A stretch of 34,405 bases of DNA, taken from a virus. Below, in pieces: positions 1 through 6,461 of this stretch. Each line of letters starts with the position of its first letter. Position 1 is the first letter of the stretch. The notes under the pieces were generated by a model, which saw nothing but the letters and a program-made list of their open reading frames with translations, was not told where the DNA came from and ran no database searches. The position numbers and the translations under genes are program-made. The DNA lies in the IMG/VR virus record IMGVR_UViG_3300050821_008083, positions 1 to 34,405 of that record; one strand, given 5' to 3'.

Positions 1-20
1 AAGGTTACTGTGGAGTAATC

Positions 21-179
21 ATGAAGCGCCTGTCCACCGCCGACATCGTCCGCTCCTGGAGGAAAGAGGAGCAGCTCTGGAAGGAGCGCGAGGCCCGGCT
101 CATGAAGCGCATCAAGCAGCTCCAGCAACGCGTCCGGTATCTCGGCAAACTGTTGGAGTATGCGAGGAAGGGAGAATGA
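21..179 (+). CDS. Small charged helical protein
   Basis: This 52-residue protein is not recognised. It is rich in Lys, Arg, Glu and Leu and should form one long amphipathic helix or coiled coil (about residues 10-50). The ATG is preceded by GGAG at 12-15 with a 5-base spacer; that site overlaps the TAA at 16-18 which closes a reading frame entering from the left edge (KVTVE then stop), so an upstream gene probably ends here. The stop codon overlaps the ATG of the next gene as ATGA, a sign of translational coupling. The ORF is short, but start signal, spacing and overlap all agree. Confidence 0.65.
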   Translation: MKRLSTADIVRSWRKEEQLWKEREARLMKRIKQLQQRVRYLGKLLEYARKGE

Positions 180-655
180 AAGAACTGCGCGGCTCCATCT
201 GGGTCCATTTCCTCGTCGCCGGTCATTTCGTCTGCATCACGACGAACGGCACGGTGAAGAAGGATGGCCGCGCGGTGATGGGCCGTGGCAACGCGAAGCA
301 AACGACGATTGTAATTCCGGGGATCACTGAGCGAATGGGAAGTTATCTTCGCGAGATCGGCAATCGCGCGGGGTACTTGGAGTTCGATGCCTACGGGAAC
401 AAACTTGTGGTATTCCCGGTGAAAAAGCAGTGGTGGGAGGACGGCCACGTTCCCTTGATCGCCGATAGTCTCGGGTGGCTCAAGGGCGAAGCGGAGAGCA
501 AGCCATCCGCGACGTTTCACCTTCCCCGCCCCGGCTGCGGCAACGGCAAGCTGAATTGGGAAAAGATCGTGAAGCCTTTGGTGGAGAGTTTTCATCTGCC
601 GGACAATGTGATCGTGCATCACATCGAGGCGGTGGAATTCAACACAGGAGAATGA
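176..655 (+). CDS. Macro-domain-like ADP-ribose-binding protein
   Basis: This 159-residue single-domain protein resembles the phage and Poa1p-like branch of macro domains, which bind ADP-ribose and can hydrolyse ADP-ribose-1''-phosphate or remove ADP-ribose from targets. The first loop signature lies at residues 20-41 (CITTNG, then a VMGRGNAKQ stretch matching the usual VMGxGxAKQ pattern). A central FPVKKQWWED segment (80-89) and the LPRPGCGNGKLNW phosphate-loop signature (116-128) follow in the family order. Length is typical of a stand-alone macro domain. It overlaps the genes on both sides by ATGA or a few bases, so it belongs to this plus-strand operon. Substrate and direction of action (metabolite clearing, tRNA-splicing by-product, reversal of host ADP-ribosylation defence) cannot be told from sequence. 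The family assignment is fairly secure; the biological role is inference. Confidence 0.82.
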   Translation: MKELRGSIWVHFLVAGHFVCITTNGTVKKDGRAVMGRGNAKQTTIVIPGITERMGSYLREIGNRAGYLEFDAYGNKLVVFPVKKQWWEDGHVPLIADSLGWLKGEAESKPSATFHLPRPGCGNGKLNWEKIVKPLVESFHLPDNVIVHHIEAVEFNTGE

Positions 656-657
656 AC

Positions 658-1110
658 ATGCCCGAAGAAATTTTCAATCGCGAGGGAACGAAAATCGAAC
701 GCCCGAAATTCCTAACCGATCTGCTCGCCGAGGTGGACAGCTTCGATGAGTCGCTCTTCCCTTGCAATTACAAAAGGGAGGAAGGCGAGCCAGTCTTGGG
801 CATGGTGTCGCCCTGGGTGCGCAAGCTGTATTCCATTCAGCGCTATTACCACCGGCAAATGAAGCTCACGGCGGTGGACAGGGAATACACAAATCCTTCA
901 GAGTGCGCTGGGGATTGCGATCTTTGTGAGTTGAAATACAAGTACGGAATCCTGAACGAGATGATGTGGACGCTCATCCGCGCCGAATCAAATCTTTGGT
1001 CCGAGCCAAGCGTCGGCATTCGCGAGAACTGGCAAGTAGTCCGTTCCCAGCCGGACGACGACGAGGACGGCTTCAAGAAGTTCATTCTCGGCATGATGCG
1101 GGGGAAATAA
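658..1110 (+). CDS. Hypothetical protein with central Cys cluster
   Basis: This 150-residue protein is not recognised. The ATG at 658 is preferred because AGGAG at 646-650 lies 7 bases upstream; the in-frame ATG at 652 sits almost on the ribosome site. A CAGDCDLCEL segment near residues 81-90 gives three closely spaced cysteines that could bind metal, followed by a helical stretch. The C-terminus is acidic (DDDEDG) then basic. It follows the macro-domain gene with effectively no gap, so the two are probably co-translated. No catalytic motif is visible. Confidence 0.7.
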   Translation: MPEEIFNREGTKIERPKFLTDLLAEVDSFDESLFPCNYKREEGEPVLGMVSPWVRKLYSIQRYYHRQMKLTAVDREYTNPSECAGDCDLCELKYKYGILNEMMWTLIRAESNLWSEPSVGIRENWQVVRSQPDDDEDGFKKFILGMMRGK

Positions 1111-1153
1111 GAGCGCGCGGGACTGCGCAGAGAGTCCCGAGAAAGGGGCTCTC

Positions 1154-1363
1154 GTGGTTCGGAAGCGCAAGGAACGCAAGGACAAGAAAAAGTGCTGGTG
1201 GGTGTTCTGTAAGCGTGCGGCCATCATGCTCTTTGTGATCTTCCTCGCCGCGAGCCTCATGGCCGTCGTCGGCTGGGAAGCGATCAGCGCCACGGGGCTT
1301 GTGAAAGAAGCCTTCACCGCCTTGGCTGACGCTGCGGCGGATGCGTTTGGAGGGGATGCATAA
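1154..1363 (+). CDS. Small single-pass membrane protein
   Basis: This 69-residue protein has a very basic N-terminus (MVRKRKERKDKKK), then a hydrophobic stretch at about residues 21-43 that should cross the inner membrane once, then a short alanine-rich acidic tail. The charge pattern predicts the N-terminus in the cytoplasm. The start is a GTG with a purine-rich AAGGGG a few bases upstream. Not recognised; a membrane-anchored early phage protein such as a superinfection-exclusion or host-takeover factor is possible but not shown. Confidence 0.55.
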   Translation: MVRKRKERKDKKKCWWVFCKRAAIMLFVIFLAASLMAVVGWEAISATGLVKEAFTALADAAADAFGGDA

Positions 1364-1386
1364 TTCTCTATCGAGGAGAAAAGACA

Positions 1387-1788
1387 ATGAAAATGAGCAC
1401 GGCAATGGCACTGGGCAGCACCATGATGCACCCCATTGCGGGGGTGTTTTACACGGGACACGCCGGTTGCGCGCTTGGCATGGTATCGCAGGCCGCTCCG
1501 AGTGATTGGAATCGCCTCTATGAAATGTCTCGCAAGTTAAAGGTCTCCCGCCCTTGTCTTTGCAAGGACGACTGTTTCGTGTACGGGTCGGGAATGATGC
1601 AGGTTCGCGCAGGGGAAATCGGACACCTTGGGCATTGTATCGTCCACCTCTTTAACCATCACGTCATGACCCGCAAGGACTGGACAATGGAACAATTGAT
1701 CGATTGGGTGGCTTCCGTTGAACCTCCCGATCCCGAGGAAGCCGAGGTGCGCAAGGAAATCCACGAGGAGGTTCTCGCATGCCGATGA
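1387..1788 (+). CDS. Hypothetical protein, Cys/His rich
   Basis: This 133-residue protein has a GAGGAG ribosome site about 8 bases before the ATG. It has a Met- and Gly-rich N-terminus, a CLCKDDC group in the middle, a CIVHLFNHH stretch, and an acidic C-terminus. The Cys and His spacing could hold a metal ion but fits no family I know. Its 3' end overlaps the next gene by 10 bases, and the ribosome site of that gene lies inside its coding sequence, so the pair is likely translationally coupled. Confidence 0.65.
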   Translation: MKMSTAMALGSTMMHPIAGVFYTGHAGCALGMVSQAAPSDWNRLYEMSRKLKVSRPCLCKDDCFVYGSGMMQVRAGEIGHLGHCIVHLFNHHVMTRKDWTMEQLIDWVASVEPPDPEEAEVRKEIHEEVLACR

Positions 1789-2348
1789 CCATCACGGAGG
1801 CGCTCGCCGAAATCAAGACTATCGGTAAACGCCTCGAAAAGAAAAGAGCGGCAGTCATCGCGAACATTGGCCGGGACTCCCGCTTAAAGGACCCGCTCGC
1901 CGATGCCGAGGGGATGACCAGCACGAAGTATTTAGCCCAGGAGCGCCAGGCGATCAATGATCTCGAACAGCGGATCGTGAGGATTCGCACCGCGATCCAG
2001 GAGAGCAATCTGTCCACCCCCTGCACGGTCGGCGCAACGAGCATGCCCGTGCAGGACTGGCTCAACTTTCGCCGGGAAATTTCCGCAGGTCGGCAGACTT
2101 TCTTGAACCAGATGAACAATTCCATCCGCAATATCCGCGCGCAGGCACAGGCCAAGGGTGGCCGCGTCACGATGGCGGGGGTGGCGCAGCAAACGAATGT
2201 CACGACCGGTGACAATCCGCCCATCGAAATCCTGCTCCATGTGGATGAAAAGTCTCTCCTCGAAGAGCAGGAGGGGTTGGAACAAACGCTCGGCGAGCTG
2301 GACGGGAAACTTTCCCTCCTGAACGCCACCACTGTGATTGATGTCTAA
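1779..2348 (+). CDS. Coiled-coil hypothetical protein
   Basis: This 189-residue protein has two long helical segments (about residues 1-75, with heptad-like spacing in TITEALAEIKTIGKRLEKKR, and 150-180) around a central region starting near STPCTVGA. The layout, a short helical ALAEIK-type opening followed by LEQRIVRIRTAIQ, resembles DIP1984-like phage proteins, but the match is weak. GAGGAG at 1765-1770 supports the ATG at 1779. It overlaps both neighbours. Structural or regulatory function unknown. Confidence 0.7.
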   Translation: MPMTITEALAEIKTIGKRLEKKRAAVIANIGRDSRLKDPLADAEGMTSTKYLAQERQAINDLEQRIVRIRTAIQESNLSTPCTVGATSMPVQDWLNFRREISAGRQTFLNQMNNSIRNIRAQAQAKGGRVTMAGVAQQTNVTTGDNPPIEILLHVDEKSLLEEQEGLEQTLGELDGKLSLLNATTVIDV

Positions 2349-2496
2349 AGGACCTGCCTTCGGTAGCGAAACGGGAGAACGCGAGGAAACTAAAACGCTA
2401 GTGGTCTTAAAAACCACCGAGCACTCGATCTGTAATCGAGACTGGGCTCGCAACGCCCATATTGATGCGATTCAGAAGCTCAAAGCTGAACACTAA
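2341..2496 (+). CDS. Possible small protein overlapping hairpin cluster
   Basis: This 51-codon ORF starts at an ATG that overlaps the end of the preceding gene by 8 bases. The product (opening MSKGPAFGSE) is not recognised. Its middle part coincides with three back-to-back perfect hairpins (2401-2459), so part of this stretch may be selected for RNA or DNA structure rather than protein. No strong ribosome site is visible, and translation would rely on coupling to the upstream stop. Kept because overlap and length fit the operon, but it could be non-coding. Confidence 0.4.
   Translation: MSKGPAFGSETGEREETKTLVVLKTTEHSICNRDWARNAHIDAIQKLKAEH
2401..2459 (+). other. Three consecutive 5-bp-stem, 7-base-loop hairpins (tRNA-like)
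   Basis: Three perfect hairpins follow one another: GTGGT/ACCAC with loop CTTAAAA (2401-2417), CTCGA/TCGAG with loop TCTGTAA (2424-2440) and TGGGC/GCCCA with loop TCGCAAC (2443-2459). The first loop has the layout of a leucine UAA anticodon loop (pyrimidine, U33, UAA, A, A), and the third resembles a T arm in size. No acceptor stem or normal D arm can be found around them, so this is not a canonical tRNA gene. It could be a degenerate tRNA, a structured RNA leader or chance. Confidence 0.35.
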
Positions 2497-2535
2497 AAGT
2501 TCCTTCGCTCAAACTTGAAACCGGAGAATTGAAAG

Positions 2536-2910
2536 ATGCATAAAACCATTCGCCATCGTGATCGTCCGGGAGACCGGCGAGACGGGCAAACCAAGCGGCC
2601 CGTTCCCCACGAGGATGCTGCGACTGGGAGGCAGATCATTATTTGCATTCAGTGCGAGGAAGAAATCCGCCCCGAGGATGAATTTGAAGTGTATGTGAAT
2701 AAGGTTGTATCGCACCGCGAATGCTTCCTCCGCGCGATCCTCGGATCGGTCGCGCATCAAGAGGGACGGTGCGGATGTTTTATTCCAGGATCGACCGCCA
2801 CGGATGATCCGCGTTTGACGAAGAGGGAGGCCGCGCGTGCCGCAGTCCGCTACTTCAAAGAGCATCGTAGGGAGCCGTTGGATACAGAGAGACGGTTACG
2901 AAGAAATTGA
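2536..2910 (+). CDS. Zinc-ribbon-like phage protein
   Basis: This 124-residue protein starts at an ATG with GGAG about 9 bases upstream. It contains CIQCEEEI (residues 37-44) and, about 20 residues later, a SHRECFLRAILGSVAHQ segment, then GRCGCF. This is the pattern of small phage proteins with a CxxC zinc knuckle followed by an HRECFLR-type helix. N- and C-termini are basic, consistent with nucleic-acid contact. The next gene begins inside it in another frame (74-base overlap). Function unknown beyond probable metal binding. Confidence 0.68.
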   Translation: MHKTIRHRDRPGDRRDGQTKRPVPHEDAATGRQIIICIQCEEEIRPEDEFEVYVNKVVSHRECFLRAILGSVAHQEGRCGCFIPGSTATDDPRLTKREAARAAVRYFKEHRREPLDTERRLRRN

Positions 2911-3124
2911 GGGCCTCGATTGCCTCGTCTGGGTTTCCAAGCGCCCCAACTACTGCGACAGGGGAAACTTCTGGGCGCAGGTGGATGTGAAATCGGGAGG
3001 CAATGCCGCGCGCTTGAACATCGATGCCGCCGACGCCTGGCCGCGTTACTATATGAACCTCGACCGCGCCAAGCTGGAGATCGAGGAGTGGCTCAAGAAA
3101 CGGAGACAGTGGATTGAATCGTAA
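2837..3124 (+). CDS. Hypothetical protein with long upstream overlap
   Basis: This 95-residue protein starts at a GTG with a strong GGAGG at 2826-2830 and a 6-base spacer, which makes the long 74-base overlap with the preceding gene credible. The product is mixed alpha/beta with a Trp-rich core (FWAQVDVK) and a basic C-terminal helix (EEWLKKRRQW). Not recognised. The next gene probably starts at TTG 3114, within its last codons. Confidence 0.65.
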   Translation: MPQSATSKSIVGSRWIQRDGYEEIEGLDCLVWVSKRPNYCDRGNFWAQVDVKSGGNAARLNIDAADAWPRYYMNLDRAKLEIEEWLKKRRQWIES

Positions 3125-3284
3125 GGCCAGGCTCGGGATCGGCAAGTCCAAGGTTCTCATCGTTCGCATTCCGACCGAATGGTGGGACGCGCTGGAGGGG
3201 ATGCACAGGGACGGTGCGCCCCCTCCCCGCGATCTCATCCGTGAGGGCGTCGAGTCTGTCTTGCGAAAGGCGAAACGAATATGA
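3114..3284 (+). CDS. Ribbon-helix-helix DNA-binding protein
   Basis: This 56-residue protein has the size and layout of a ribbon-helix-helix (MetJ/Arc type) regulator: a basic N-terminus, a beta strand KVLIVRIP (residues 13-20), helix A TEWWDALEGM and helix B PRDLIREGVESVLRKAK. Such proteins dimerise through the strand and bind operator DNA. The start is TTG 3114, supported by GGAG at 3102-3105; no ATG or GTG is available in frame. It overlaps the preceding gene by 11 bases and the next by ATGA. It is a candidate local repressor. Its operator was not found. Confidence 0.6.
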   Translation: MNRKARLGIGKSKVLIVRIPTEWWDALEGMHRDGAPPPRDLIREGVESVLRKAKRI

Positions 3285-3517
3285 CCCAGCGCGAACAAAT
3301 TCAAGCGCTCCTGGATCGCGTCCTGGTCCTTAAGGAGAAAATGGACTGTGCGCACGTCCGTAAAGCGGCCCCCCAGGGTTGCGCCTGCCGTCGCTGCAAA
3401 ACAGCAAGAGGTGTTGCGAAGCGTAGCAAATCTTCTGGAGACGGTTACACTACGACACTACGCGACCCTAAAAATCGATTACCTGTGGAGACTCAAAAGC
3501 GCAGTGAAGCTGCTTAG
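3281..3517 (+). CDS. Small Cys-motif protein, overlapped by a second frame
   Basis: This 78-residue ORF begins at an ATGA overlap with the preceding gene. Its first 22 residues form a plausible helix (REQIQALLDRVLVLKEKMD), followed by a CACRRC knuckle. The last half is low in protein character. From about 3400 the frame that is open from 3348 to 3539 (GTG start) reads far more protein-like, with an amphipathic helix EVLRSVANLLETV. Either two genes overlap or a frame change joins the first half of one to the second half of the other. The stop at 3515-3517 adjoins the AGGAG of the next gene, as expected for a real gene end. Confidence 0.45.
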   Translation: MTQREQIQALLDRVLVLKEKMDCAHVRKAAPQGCACRRCKTARGVAKRSKSSGDGYTTTLRDPKNRLPVETQKRSEAA

Positions 3518-3526
3518 GAGTAAGTC

Positions 3527-3724
3527 GTGGCCCCAATGACGTTCCAGGAACACCGGCAGCGGCATATTGAACTCCATCGCGCCTTGGATGAACTCTACGC
3601 GGATTTCCTGTCCCATAATCTTCGTCCCGGCCATAGCGCTAACTTTTTCCCGGTGACGATGGATCGCTTGATGGAATGGTCCTACCGGCAAACCCAATCC
3701 CCCGACGAGCTGCCCCATGATTGA
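3527..3724 (+). CDS. Small helical hypothetical protein
   Basis: This 65-residue protein starts at GTG 3527 with AGGAG at 3516-3520 and a 6-base spacer. It contains a helix with a QEHRQRHIELHRALDELYAD pattern and a short C-terminal segment (MDRLMEWSYRQ). Not recognised. It overlaps the next gene, a glycosyltransferase, by 8 bases and may be co-translated with it. Confidence 0.6.
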   Translation: MAPMTFQEHRQRHIELHRALDELYADFLSHNLRPGHSANFFPVTMDRLMEWSYRQTQSPDELPHD

Positions 3725-4253
3725 CGTGTTCCTGCGCTACTACCCGCAAAGCGAGCTGCGGCGCTATTTGGCGCTTGCGGTCATTGCCCGGCTCGCCCAA
3801 ATACAAGGGATTCATGTTACGAAAATCCTTGGCGGCGAATTTCCAGGCTATCACCGAACATCTAAGATAGACGCCGAAACTCTGGCCCGGAGCGAAATCT
3901 ATTGTGTCATGGATGATGACCAACTCCCCCTTCGCGATAATTTCTTTTCACTCGCCGTCGCCGAACTGGAGGCCCATCCCGAGTACGGCATGCTCGCGGG
4001 TTTCCCGATGGAGTACGGCCTCGCAGGCCAGCCTTACGCCCTGCGCACGGAGCGAGTGGTGGAAGCCCACTCCATCGGCTGCCCCTACTTCGTGCGCAAG
4101 GGCACGCTGAAACATTTCCCGGATTCGCCGATCCACATGTACGACGGCGATCTCTCGAAGGTGGTAACGGATCAGGGTCTCAAGACCGGCTTCGCGCGCT
4201 ACGCGATCTACAATCACCTCGGCTACGGATTCTCCCAAGTGGAAAAACTATGA
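3717..4253 (+). CDS. Glycosyltransferase, GT-A-like
   Basis: This 178-residue protein resembles short phage glycosyltransferases with a GT-A fold, which transfer a sugar from a nucleotide sugar. It opens with strand MIDVFLRYY; a nucleotide-binding-type segment SKIDAETLARSEIYCVMDDDQLP (in two parts, residues 49-71) carries a DDD triad at 66-68 in the position of the DxD metal site. Later, GCPYFVRKGTLKHFP fits the acceptor side. It is shorter than full GT2 enzymes (about 250 or more residues), so it is a minimal catalytic domain. ATGA overlap with the downstream methyltransferase suggests a joint task. The sugar donor and acceptor (virion protein, host surface or DNA) are unknown. Confidence 0.7.
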   Translation: MIDVFLRYYPQSELRRYLALAVIARLAQIQGIHVTKILGGEFPGYHRTSKIDAETLARSEIYCVMDDDQLPLRDNFFSLAVAELEAHPEYGMLAGFPMEYGLAGQPYALRTERVVEAHSIGCPYFVRKGTLKHFPDSPIHMYDGDLSKVVTDQGLKTGFARYAIYNHLGYGFSQVEKL

Positions 4254-4804
4254 GCGTACTGACGGACTTCACCGGCATCGAGCGCGAGGTGTTCATCGAG
4301 ACCGGCACGAATGTGGGCGACACACTGTGGAACGCCAAGGATCATTTCAAGCTATGCTTTAGCATGGAAGTGGACGGCGAAACGGCCTTGAAAGCCCGCA
4401 GGCGTTTCGAGAACATTCCAAACGTCCTAATTCTGGGTGGGAACTCCCAATTCTGGCTCCCGTTTCTCCTACGCGATGCGCCCACGACCTTTTGGCTGGA
4501 CGCGCATTATTTTTACGGCCTGGGCGATGCCTCAGAGCCGCAGTGCCCGCTCCTTGCCGAACTGAAAGCGATCACAAATTTCCAGTGGACCGTTCCTCCC
4601 ATCATCCTCATCGATGATGCGCACATGTTTGACGATTCCATTTCCATCCCCAGCTACGGCCCGTTTTGGAAAACGGACCACCCCCAAACCCAAGGCTGGC
4701 GCAAACAGGACTGGCCGCGCATCGAGACGGTGGACCAGCTCCTTCCCGGATTCACCCGCACGCTCTGCCCCGGTCCTTACTTCAAGTACGAATCCCTGCA
4801 ATAA
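4250..4804 (+). CDS. SAM-dependent methyltransferase, class I
   Basis: This 184-residue protein has the class I motif ETGTNVGDT (residues 17-25) for S-adenosylmethionine binding, an acidic residue after the second strand (SMEVDGE), and FWLDAHYFYG followed by ILIDDAHMF, an arrangement seen in FkbM-like and Methyltransf_24-like sugar or small-molecule methyltransferases. It overlaps the upstream glycosyltransferase by ATGA, and a pairing of this kind commonly makes a methylated sugar. It is the last gene of this run; about 70 bases without a gene follow. The target is inferred only from context. Confidence 0.72.
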   Translation: MSVLTDFTGIEREVFIETGTNVGDTLWNAKDHFKLCFSMEVDGETALKARRRFENIPNVLILGGNSQFWLPFLLRDAPTTFWLDAHYFYGLGDASEPQCPLLAELKAITNFQWTVPPIILIDDAHMFDDSISIPSYGPFWKTDHPQTQGWRKQDWPRIETVDQLLPGFTRTLCPGPYFKYESLQ

Positions 4805-4848
4805 CTAGCAATAAAAGTCAACATTCGTGACAAACGCTTGATTTAGGT

Positions 4849-4873
4849 GGACACTCTCCCGCGAGAGGTGTCC
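4849..4873 (+). promoter_or_regulatory. Hairpin enclosing the ribosome site of the next gene
   Basis: GGACAC pairs with GTGTCC, and after one bulged G a further CTC-type 4-bp stem closes on a short loop. The AGAGG that serves the GTG at 4875 lies inside the 3' arm, so folding would hide the ribosome site. The rest of 4805-4874 is comparatively AT-rich; a GTGACA at 4827-4832 could be a -35 element but no convincing -10 follows. It may act as a translational switch or a weak terminator; there is no T tract. Confidence 0.4.
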
Positions 4874-4874
4874 C

Positions 4875-5237
4875 GTGCCTTCCACACCGAAGAATCCCCT
4901 AGATGGCGGCGGCTCGATCCAAGGAGCGCCGAATCGTACCTTGATGCCGACCGTCCCGCCCTATGACGGCGGACAGTTCGCGCGCGACTCGATGACTCCC
5001 TCCGAGATCGCCATCACCCGCGACCGGTATCAGGATGAAATTCCGACCGACCGCCCGTATCACATGGATGTCACGCCCGGCCACACGAATCCCCTGTACG
5101 TCGGTCGCCAGTACTCGGACGACTTCATGGGCGGCTATCAGGCCTACGGCGTGACCGTCGCGGATCGCGGTCAGTCTCCTTCCAAGGAACAGGTCAGCGT
5201 GAATCCGAACAGCGCGGATCGCGGCAAGGCCGCCTAA
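4875..5237 (+). CDS. Hypothetical virion-region protein
   Basis: This 120-residue protein starts at GTG just after a hairpin. It is Pro, Gly, Asp and Tyr rich with little predicted secondary structure (PPYDGGQFARDS, YVGRQYSDDFMGGYQAYG), in the style of small phage structural or scaffold-associated proteins. Not recognised. The TAA overlaps the ATG of the next gene. Confidence 0.65.
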   Translation: MPSTPKNPLDGGGSIQGAPNRTLMPTVPPYDGGQFARDSMTPSEIAITRDRYQDEIPTDRPYHMDVTPGHTNPLYVGRQYSDDFMGGYQAYGVTVADRGQSPSKEQVSVNPNSADRGKAA

Positions 5238-5464
5238 TGATCCCCACCAAACCCTTCGGCAAGCCAGGCGGCACGCCCGGTGTCATGGTCGGTGCCGGGG
5301 CTACGAAAGCGCCCATGACCGCCGCGTCCGATGGCCTCTCGGCTCTCCAGGCGCGCCTCGCAGGCTCCAAGAAAATGAAGGCCATGAAGCCGCCCATTAA
5401 GAAGGGACGGCAGAAACAAGACATTTCGATGGGCAATGGGCTTGCGCCTGGGAAGGAAGCCTAA
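5237..5464 (+). CDS. Small basic protein, tandem paralogue A
   Basis: This 75-residue, Gly-, Ala- and Lys-rich protein carries SDGLSALQARLAG in its middle, followed by a cluster of lysines. The neighbouring downstream gene has the same SDGxxxALxxRLA element and the same basic tail, so the two look like diverged tandem duplicates. Small, basic and flexible proteins beside virion genes could bind DNA or the capsid interior, but that is inference. Confidence 0.6.
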   Translation: MIPTKPFGKPGGTPGVMVGAGATKAPMTAASDGLSALQARLAGSKKMKAMKPPIKKGRQKQDISMGNGLAPGKEA

Positions 5465-5465
5465 C

Positions 5466-5681
5466 GTGGCCATCAATAGCGGAAAGATTCAGGGCGGATC
5501 GGACGGCACCTTCGCCGCGCTCAAGTCTCGTCTCGCGCAAGGGCGCGGCAAGATGAGCACGGCTCCCGCGAAATCCTTCAAGAACAAAACTTCCTGGTCC
5601 AAGGGTGCCACGCGCGTCGGCAAAGGCACGCTCGCCGTCTCGGGCGCAACGCCGGGCGGTTTGAAGAAGCGGGGCGTATGA
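5466..5681 (+). CDS. Small basic protein, tandem paralogue B
   Basis: This 71-residue protein starts at GTG 5466, chosen because GGAAG lies about 8 bases upstream; an in-frame ATG at 5436 lies inside the preceding gene. It contains SDGTFAALKSRLAQ, matching the motif of the gene before it, and a Lys/Arg-rich C-terminus. It overlaps the next gene by ATGA. Function unknown. Confidence 0.6.
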   Translation: MAINSGKIQGGSDGTFAALKSRLAQGRGKMSTAPAKSFKNKTSWSKGATRVGKGTLAVSGATPGGLKKRGV

Positions 5682-6169
5682 GCCAGATCAACACACGCGA
5701 AATAGTGCTACTTGCTCCAACGGTTCTCACGACCTCTGGAACAGGTCCCGACATTAATGCAATTCAGGCTTGGCAGGCGGCTGTCATCTCGATCAATGCC
5801 AGTACGATCTCTGGGACGCTCCCTACATTCAATTTTTTCATCCAGAAGAAACTTGGCCAGGCGCAGGCAAGTGATCTAGTGGGGAATCCCCCCACCGGCA
5901 CCGCAATCTACGATGACCTTTTGGCGTTCACGACCATCACCACGAATACCACTAGGATCACACAGGTTTGCACAAGTGCGCAGACGCCCACCGCCAATTC
6001 CACACTCATCACCACGGCGGATTGGGCGCAATCGGACGCGGCGATGACCGCAGGCGATATTCGAGTGGGTCCTTTGGGGGGCCTGTGGCGCGTGAAGTTT
6101 GTGATGGGCGGCACGACACCGCAAGGAACTTTTACGGTCACAACGCAACTGATTCCATTTAGCACGTAG
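5678..6169 (+). CDS. Beta-rich virion protein, paralogue of the 17631-18089 product
   Basis: This 163-residue protein is Thr-, Ser- and Gly-rich and beta-rich, like a phage decoration or tail-associated protein. It shares landmarks with the product of 17631-18089: SGTLPT at residues 45-50 (46-51 in the other) and a C-terminal strand set WRVKFVMGGTTP versus IKIRWVISGTTP. The other copy sits two genes behind the capsid gene, so a virion location is reasonable. The ATG overlaps the upstream stop. Exact role unknown. Confidence 0.7.
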   Translation: MSQINTREIVLLAPTVLTTSGTGPDINAIQAWQAAVISINASTISGTLPTFNFFIQKKLGQAQASDLVGNPPTGTAIYDDLLAFTTITTNTTRITQVCTSAQTPTANSTLITTADWAQSDAAMTAGDIRVGPLGGLWRVKFVMGGTTPQGTFTVTTQLIPFST

Positions 6170-6177
6170 GGGGGGCG

Positions 6178-6453
6178 ATGGCAATTGTTTCGAGCCTTTC
6201 AATTGTAGTCGATGTTATCTGCGACGGCACCTCGACCACACTTACCGTTGATCTAAATGCTGCGCCTGTGATCTTGGCAGCCGACGTACAAACACATTTT
6301 ACGTTTGGCAGCTTCCATCCCAAATCGGTTTTTTCAATCTCAAGTCAGCAACAAACTGGAGTGACGGGATCGGTTTCAGGATCAATGCTGACTGTTACCT
6401 ATAAGTCAGCTCCCACTGGAACAGATCAACTTTCGGTTGTGCTTGGCTTCTAG
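6178..6453 (+). CDS. Small beta-rich virion-region protein
   Basis: This 91-residue protein is nearly all alternating hydrophobic and Ser/Thr residues (LSIVVDVICDGTSTTLTVDL), so a small beta sandwich is likely. A run of G residues just before the ATG serves as ribosome site. It lies between two genes that have paralogues behind the capsid gene, but has no counterpart there itself. Not recognised. Confidence 0.62.
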   Translation: MAIVSSLSIVVDVICDGTSTTLTVDLNAAPVILAADVQTHFTFGSFHPKSVFSISSQQQTGVTGSVSGSMLTVTYKSAPTGTDQLSVVLGF

Positions 6454-6461
6454 GAAAACGA

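Noticed and set aside
5-622. 205-codon minus-strand frame opposite the macro-domain gene
   Set aside because: The plus-strand frame carries clear family motifs; the antisense frame has none.
2340-2500. A functional tRNA-Leu(UAA) gene
   Set aside because: No acceptor stem can be formed, the D arm is abnormal and the T-loop lacks the usual TTC sequence; reported only as a structural curiosity.
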